Positions 58,801 to 64,000 of a stretch of 64,000 nt of DNA are shown one piece after another. Position numbers and translations under genes: made by a program. The DNA comes from Hyposmocoma kahamanoa (taxonomy: Eukaryota; Arthropoda; Insecta; Lepidoptera; Cosmopterigidae). The stretch spans positions 1,434,665 through 1,498,664 of the forward strand of contig NW_020653200.1 of assembly GCF_003589595.1 (NCBI RefSeq). The letters are read 5' to 3'. The notes beneath the pieces were generated by a model. The model saw only the letters and a list, made by a program, of their open reading frames with translations. It made no database searches and was not told the origin of the DNA. Position 1 is the first letter of the stretch. Each line of letters begins with the position of its first letter.

Positions 58801-61800
58801 CAGTGATTCCCAAAGTGGTCCAGGTGGACCCCCAGGGGTCCACGGGAGACTTGCTGGGGGTCTACGTAGGCGTGAACAAAAAATGGGGGTCCATAAGATG
58901 TTAATGGGGGTCCACGAAAAATTATCTGCTTTTGATAGTAAGGAGCAAAAATGTAAGCATAGTTTTATAAGGGCCTACCTACATTGTTTTAAGTACATAA
59001 CTAAGCAGATAATATTTTAATAAGGCAAGCGACTTTTACTTGTCCAAACTTGCGTATTCGATATTACGTACAATTTCGTGTACGTACATGTACAGACTTG
59101 CAAAGCGCTATCCGCCCGACAATGCTTAATGCTTGTTCAGACATGAACTTGATCACCACTATAAATACTTGATGCCAAAGGCAAACTCATTCATTTGTTT
59201 CCGGAATTTCGAAAAAAAGGTTTGAGATAATTTATATCAGTGTTTGTTAGTGCCGGAGAAAAGTAAGTAAATACCTTTTTTTTGTTATAGTACTTATGTA
59301 TTTTGTTTACGTGTACTAGTCGGTTGATCACAACTGCTTGTATAGATAGGTAACTTAGGAACTTGCAGATATTTTAATTGTCCTCTTTCGATTTGAAGAC
59401 AAACACAGCACGTTTTATTCAATTGTTTTTTCGCGAGAGAAGCACTGCCTCTCTAAAAAGGCCGAATAAGCAATAGCAATTAATTTTTCAATTTTTCTTG
59501 CAAATAACTACTAATTTTATAAAACAGTATAAAAAAGTCACGTTTTAACAATGAAGGCGCAGACAAAAAATACGCAAATACATCATTGATTTGATGAAAT
59601 GTTAGTTATCGTTTTTATGGACAATTTTGGGATTTCGACTTTTATTTTTTCCTACACAAATATGATCAGTATTCGATACTGAGTACACCCATTTTTATTT
59701 GTACTATTAAAAATTAGTGGTAATTTAGGTACTTTAAAATTGATACCGTTTTGTGAAAACGTCTGTATTTGTCTTAGCGGTTATTAGTTGGCCCCTTAAC
59801 AAGCCGTAATTCTATTTCTGCGTGCTGACAAAGGCTGCGGTGTGATACCTATATTCAGAAAAAAACTTGGTTACTAAAACATTCTTTTTTACAGGTAAGG
59901 TAACTGATACGAAACATGGCTACAGCAAAGAAAAAATGTCGACAATATAGTGTCGATTATTTGAAATATGGTTTTGTTCCATCAGAGGCAGACAAACAAT
60001 TGCCCATGTGCCTATTATGCAACAACGTTTTGAGCAATGACTCTATGAAACCATCAAAGCTCGAAGATCATCTAAAAAGGTGTCATACTGACAAAATAGG
60101 TAAAGATTTAAAATATTTTCAAACATTGAAGGAAAAATATGAAAAGAGACCCACCATGCACAGTATGTTCGCTTCAACATCTCAAAGTAACGATGACGGC
60201 TTGCGGGCATCTTACAATATCTCATTACTTATAGCAAAATCTGGAAAACCGCACACTATCGGAGAACAATTAATTTTACCCGCTGTTGAAGAGGTTTTAA
60301 AAACTGTTTTGCACAAATCTCCATTTGACGTACTAAAAAGAATTCCATTAAGTAACAATACTGTTCAAAGACGCATTGATGAAATGAGCTCTGATATCGA
60401 AAGTTTTTTGTGCGATCATCTGCAAAAAACTAATTTTTCTATACAACTGGACGAGTCAACGTTACCCGGTAATGATGCATTATTATTGGCATATGTCCGA
60501 TTTATTATGGAGGAAGAAATTCACGAAGAATTGCTATTTGCCAGAACTTTAGAGACTGACACTAAAGGCGAATCAATATTTAATGTTCTGAGTAATTTTT
60601 TTACGGAAAAATCGATTCCATTTACAAACATTATTTCAGTGGCAACAGACGGAGCTCCTGCAATGGTCGGGCGATATCGTGGGTTTATAAGTCATCTCAA
60701 AAGAATTATACCAGGACTTACAGCTATTCATTGCGTAATCCACCGACAACATCTTGTGGCAAAACATTTAAGTGACAGGTTGAACCGATCTCTTCATTTT
60801 GTAATAAAAGCTGTCAACAAAATTAGAAGCAATGCATTGAATACGCGTTTATTTGCTCAATTGTGCGATGAAAATGATGAAGACTTCCAACGACTGCTCT
60901 TACATACTGAAGTACGCTGGTTGTCGAAAGGCGCATGCTTAACGAGATTTTACTCTGTTTTCGATTCCGTATTAGAGTTCCTAGAAAGTAGAGATCCAGA
61001 TTTAAAAGAAAACTTGATCAAATTCAAAGCAGACATTGCGTATTTGACAGATTTGTTTAAAAAATTTAATGATATCAACTTGCAGTTACAAGGGGACAGC
61101 CTGAATTTAATAAAAACAAAGGGGATAATTTCGGCTTTTCTTGGGAAATTGAAATTTATGAAGCAAACAAAACATTAGTCGGCGGGAATTCTCTCAATTT
61201 CCAAACTTGTCGCAGGTAGAATGTATTGATGAGGATATCCATACCTACAGTCAACATTTAAGTGCCCTGCATGATGACTTTAAAACCAGGTTTGAAGATA
61301 TGCTGACGATGGATATACCACCATGGATCATAAATCCATTTGAATTTGATGAAACGGAAGTGGCCAATGTTGTATTACAAGAGGAGCTGCTCGAGATAAG
61401 CACCAATGAGGAGCTGAATGTGAAATTTAGAAAAGGCTACCAAACATTTTGGCTGCAAGCAGAAATACCCGAAAAATATCCTGGACTGTGGGAAATCGCA
61501 AAGAAATTTTTAATAGCTTTTCCCTCGTCATACCTTGTCGAAAGGAGTTTTAGTGCCGTTACAAACCTCTTAACAAAAAAAGGAGCAAATTAAACATCAC
61601 AGAGCGGGGGGATTTGCGATTATTGCTCACAAAAATAAAGCCAAACATTGATCGTTTGCTGACACTTCGTCAAATACATCCTTCCCATTAATTAAAATTA
61701 TAACCTGAACCTATATTACCTTATTATTTTTTTCTTGTAATTCTATTCTTTTAATAAATAAAATGTTATAAAATGTACCATTTTTCGTTTTTATTTTACC

Positions 61801-61951
61801 TATCGGAATATAGGGACAGAACTCAAAAACGACACAATTTTTATTTTTTGGCGACTTTAAGAATGTGGTAGAAATGTAGCAGCAGGGGGTCCACAGACAC
61901 AAGTAAAATTTTGAAAGTGGTCCACGAGAAAAATAAGTTTGGGAACTACTG
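58801..61951 (+). mobile_element. Full-length hAT transposon (BED-finger type), inactive
   Basis: 3151 bp, with ends CAGTGATTCCCAAA and CAGTAGTTCCCAAA in inverted orientation (12 of 14 match) and a perfect 8-bp target duplication cattaaac (58793-58800, 61952-61959). Subterminal 'gggggtccac'-type words repeat at both ends: about five near the left (58820-58915) and two near the right (61888-61925). Such clusters are typical hAT transposase binding sites. It carries one transposase gene with two frameshifts. Confidence 0.93.
59916..61691 (+). pseudogene. hAT transposase (ZBED5/FAM200-like), two frameshifts
   Basis: The start ATG lies just after a possible intron acceptor (tttttttacag, 59885-59895). 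A BED-type zinc finger has C32, C35, H52 and H57. The RNase H-like core follows with D179 (QLDEST) and D245 (SVATDGAPAMVGR), then HCVIHRQHL (271-280) and the TEVRWLSKG block (331-339). After codon 420 a one-base gain near 61165-61175 shifts the frame, which resumes REFSQFPNLSQVECIDEDIH and runs to the dimerisation region (LIAFPSSYLVERSFSAVTNL). A second shift in the A-run at 61570-61580 cuts off the last 35 or so codons (LNITERGDLRLLLTKIKPNI...), which end at TAA 61691. This branch of hAT gave rise to vertebrate ZBED5/FAM200-like proteins; family naming is from memory. Confidence 0.9.
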
Positions 61952-62196
61952 CATTAAACTCACGTATTTATCAAATTGCCTTCGAGTGTATGAAACGGTA
62001 GCTGCGGAAAACAAGACATGCGACCTGTTTTTTGGCTTGTATTGCTTATTTCCATCCTCTAAGCACAATCGACATACAATTCACTATGCTATGATTACAA
62101 AAACTAATTCCGTTTCGTTCCACGTAAATAGAACCTAGCGCAGACACGACCTACTGTATAATATTATTGATATCTGTGATTGATCATCTTTGGCAG

Positions 62197-62345
62197 GCCT
62201 GCCGGACTTTTGTCTGTTCAACCGTCAACTGAGCGAGACACGTACGCGTGTTGAAGCAACCACTTCCTTCTGGTTAGAAGGAGCCATTTATGTCAATAAT
62301 AACTTTCTCGTCGAGGACTACTTGAAGAATAATGATAAATACGAA
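62197..62345 (+). CDS. CFAP70-like gene, exon f (149 bp)
   Basis: Acceptor 'gatcatctttggcag', donor GAA|gtaact. Two bases complete a Gly codon with exon e, then LPDFCLFNRQLSETRTRVEA, TTSFWLEGAIYVNNNFLVED and YLKNNDKYE in phase 0. If unspliced, it would stop five codons later. It lies 245 bp after the hAT element and 12.9 kb from exon e. The gene model needs this exon because exon e ends in phase 1. Confidence 0.65.
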
Positions 62346-62575
62346 GTAACTACATTACAGTGACAACCCATTTCTTGTACCACTGATCCAGTAAATGTCA
62401 TGTAGCAGTGCACTATCGTGACCTTAAAAGGGTGGAAGACACTTTTTCTCGCCTTATTTTTCAACTCCATATGCATTAATCTAATGTGCACAATAACAAG
62501 ATTCAGTGGTGCAACCCCGTTATCATAACTTAACTTTGTTCCACGCGTTTTTGACCACCCACATCTGGTAACCAG

Positions 62576-62731
62576 GAGTTGCTGTTAATGGCACATATGG
62601 TGCTCACTAACAGCGCGATCGAAGCCATAGTGCCCACAGATGTATGGTACGAAACAGATCCTTCCCTCCGCGCAGCACGCCATGCGCGGCACCTTCAGGA
62701 CGTACCTCATGCTATAGAACTCTATTTACAG
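62576..62731 (+). CDS. CFAP70-like gene, exon g (156 bp)
   Basis: Acceptor 'acatctggtaaccag', donor CAG|gtgaga, close to the consensus. 52 codons in phase 0: ELLLMAHMVLTNSAIEAIVP, TDVWYETDPSLRAARHARHL, QDVPHAIELYLQ. The helical pattern and LLMAHMVL ... HLQDVPHAIELYLQ resemble the helical lead into the first TPR of CFAP70 (LVDQMHVALNQT ... NENFEMAAAYYKERL). The next exon, expected to carry TPRs, is not firmly identified. Confidence 0.68.
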
Positions 62732-62901
62732 GTGAGAAAGAACCTATTTCAAAAATTTATGCGTCTTAATCAACTAAACTGCCAGGAGAAGGTGCAGAAC
62801 ACGACAAGTGTACAATACAGCACAACACAAGCATTTTCTTGTCCAAAATCATAAAGTACAATATATCATATGACATATAAAATCATAGCCCGATCTAAAA
62901 T

Positions 62902-63056
62902 GGTCATTCTCGGACTAGTAGTATTCACTACCTTATTTCCGTGATAATTTTTATTATTTAAATATTCGATTTTTTTATCGTGCAATATTATTTAATATTC
63001 CAGTATTGTATCTGTATAATGGAAATTAGGTAGTGAATACTAGTCCGAGAATGACC
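62902..63056. mobile_element. Intact MITE, family M3
   Basis: 155 bp with inverted repeats GGTCATTCTCGGACTAGTA / its complement, extending over 36 bp apart from a 3-base insertion (gta) in the left arm. Decayed relative at 3600-3866. Flanks (ctaaaat / taaaaag) do not give an unambiguous duplication. Confidence 0.8.
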
Positions 63057-63094
63057 TAAAAAGTTGCCTGCTGGTTTTCGAAAATTTTTTTCGA

Positions 63095-63178
63095 CACAGG
63101 TTCAGTCGGGGATCGAACGTAGATGGCAACACAATGAAAACCGGTGTGCATGCCACTCAGCCACCGAGGTCGTCAGAT
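63095..63178 (-). repeat. tRNA-like SINE head remnant
   Basis: On the minus strand 'cctcggtggctgagtggca' (A box) and 'acgttcgatccccg' (B box) are spaced as in a tRNA-derived SINE with an enlarged middle. Confidence 0.5.
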
Positions 63179-63234
63179 TATTATTCGTTTAACACGAAAT
63201 GCGTTGAGTAAACCAAAACTGTTAGTGGTAGTAG

Positions 63235-63370
63235 CCCCTAGAGTTTCTTGCTCATTCTTCTCAGGGGAAACTCAACCTTACGAATGAGCAGTAGAGTTTA
63301 ATCAGAATGACGATTCCAAGTGTAATTTGCTTACCTATGAAATAAAGATTATTTCACTTTGACTTTGACT
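63235..63370 (+). mobile_element. 3' tail of a LINE (same family as 4690-5060)
   Basis: 'cctagagtttcttgctcatt', 'ctcaggggaaactcaacctt' and 'ctatgaaataaagattattt' followed by two ACTTTG units at 63354-63368. Only the last 135 bp are present. Confidence 0.7.
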
Positions 63371-64000
63371 ATTTTTTTTGAGATTTTTTGAGAGTTTTGC
63401 AAAGCGCGCTATAAAAGCCAAGCACAAATTTTATTTCCACTTCTACTTTGAAAATGTTGCCGTCTTGTCACAAGTTTTGCCGGTAAAATATAAATACAGA
63501 GAAAGAGTGCTGGAGTGACAGGGTCGAAGAGCAAAAATATTCAGCATGTCCAATTTTAGTCAAATTGCAACAAAGTGTAAATGACAACTGTTGACAAGAG
63601 AACAGCTTTTTCCATTTTCAACTAAATAAATTATGAAGCACTGAAATAGGACTTATTGTGGCTGGATATAAACTTGGATCCCCGCAAATATTGACTAAAC
63701 TTGAATTATTAATTCCAATGACAAACGTAAATGACAAGGACAGTATGATGCCAACAATCTTTTGCTCTTTTTCTATACAAATTAGATGATTATCCCCGTG
63801 ATCGACACGACAAGGCAAGTGATGGTGTTTCCGTGATATACCTTGTTTTTCAAACTATCCAAATCATATTTAAAAAACGACCATAATGTCGTGACGCATA
63901 AGTTATTAATTGATGATCTTCGTTCCTACCCAACAAACATTTTGGCTCTAAGAAGAGCTATTTTCAGCACTCATAGTGTTATTAAGGATATATAAGAGCT
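63371..64000 (+). other. Possible further exons of the CFAP70-like gene, unproven
   Basis: Two stretches would continue in the right phase. About 63397-63486 (SFAKRAIKAKHKFYFHFYF...VLP, followed by gtaaaa) is one. About 63897-63980 (LLIDDLRSYPTNILALRRAI then FSTHS), after 'gacgcataag', is the other. Both have weak acceptors, and the second lacks a good donor before its stop at 63990-63995. Neither shows a clear TPR pattern. Confidence 0.2.

Larger units (their letters stand above)
35404..62731 (+). other. Span of a seven-exon gene, CFAP70 (TTC18)-like, both ends missing
   Basis: Seven exons join into 1242 bases, 414 codons with no stop. All introns are GT-AG, and every junction phase agrees (0, 1, 0, 1, 1, 0 in order). 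Introns: 4304, 7259, 1235, 122, 12936 and 230 bp. By eye and from memory of the family, the order of blocks parallels CFAP70, a protein of the axonemal central apparatus in cilia and flagella with an N-terminal C2-like/IgG-like region and C-terminal TPRs. In an insect this would predict expression in sperm and ciliated mechanosensory neurons. Family name is inference; the gene model is seen directly. Large introns carry a mariner, MITEs, a LINE and a hAT. Confidence 0.7.

Overview
The window is AT-rich animal nuclear DNA: GT-AG introns, no operons, no ribosome-binding sites, and dense layers of transposon remains. The mix of elements points to an insect and probably a moth or butterfly (inference). 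It holds Tc1 and cecropia-type mariner elements, a BED-finger hAT, many short inverted-repeat elements (MITEs), tRNA-headed SINEs, Jockey/CR1-like and RTE-like LINE pieces, and a 3' tail ending in a 'cctcctcctttttttgaagtcggttaaaa'-like motif that is common in Lepidoptera. Two assembly gaps are present (10 N at 15364-15373; exactly 100 N at 28149-28248).

Host genes are sparse. (1) A split gene on the + strand runs from at least 35404 to 62731. Seven exons (35404-35535, 39840-39996, 47256-47518, 48754-48961, 49084-49260, 62197-62345, 62576-62731) each have AG/GT borders, all six junction phases match, and the join is open for exactly 414 codons. By eye it resembles the axonemal protein CFAP70 (TTC18); both ends lie outside what I can define. 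(2) On the - strand, 19597-19684 is the first coding exon of a Ras-like small GTPase (RERG/RASL type) ending just after the P-loop GAPSVGKS; the rest is off-window to the left or not seen. (3) On the - strand, 22132-22308 is a 58-residue Gly/Tyr/Ser-rich open frame with a TATA box 42 bases upstream, a candidate unrecognised small single-exon gene.

Layout: 0-10 kb repeats and no recognised gene; 10.9-12.5 kb an apparently intact Tc1 transposon; 12.6-19 kb mostly featureless with a palindromic repeat, a TG microsatellite inside inverted repeats, and a short palindromic insertion; 19.6-22.3 kb the two - strand genes; 22.4-34.4 kb MITEs, LINE pieces and a tandem SINE array; 35.4-62.7 kb the split gene, whose large introns carry a mariner (36.5-37.8 kb), nested MITEs (40.5-45.4 kb), a broken LINE (52.6-55.5 kb) and a hAT element (58.8-62.0 kb); 62.9-64 kb more repeats and possible further exons.

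The transposons show a gradient of decay: the Tc1 element is unbroken, the mariner has one stop and one frameshift, the hAT has two frameshifts but a perfect 8-bp target duplication, and the LINE is multiply broken and lacks its catalytic FADD region. Several MITE copies keep perfect 8-bp target duplications, so boundaries of whole elements can be read directly. I see no CRISPR array, phage, virus or prokaryotic system.
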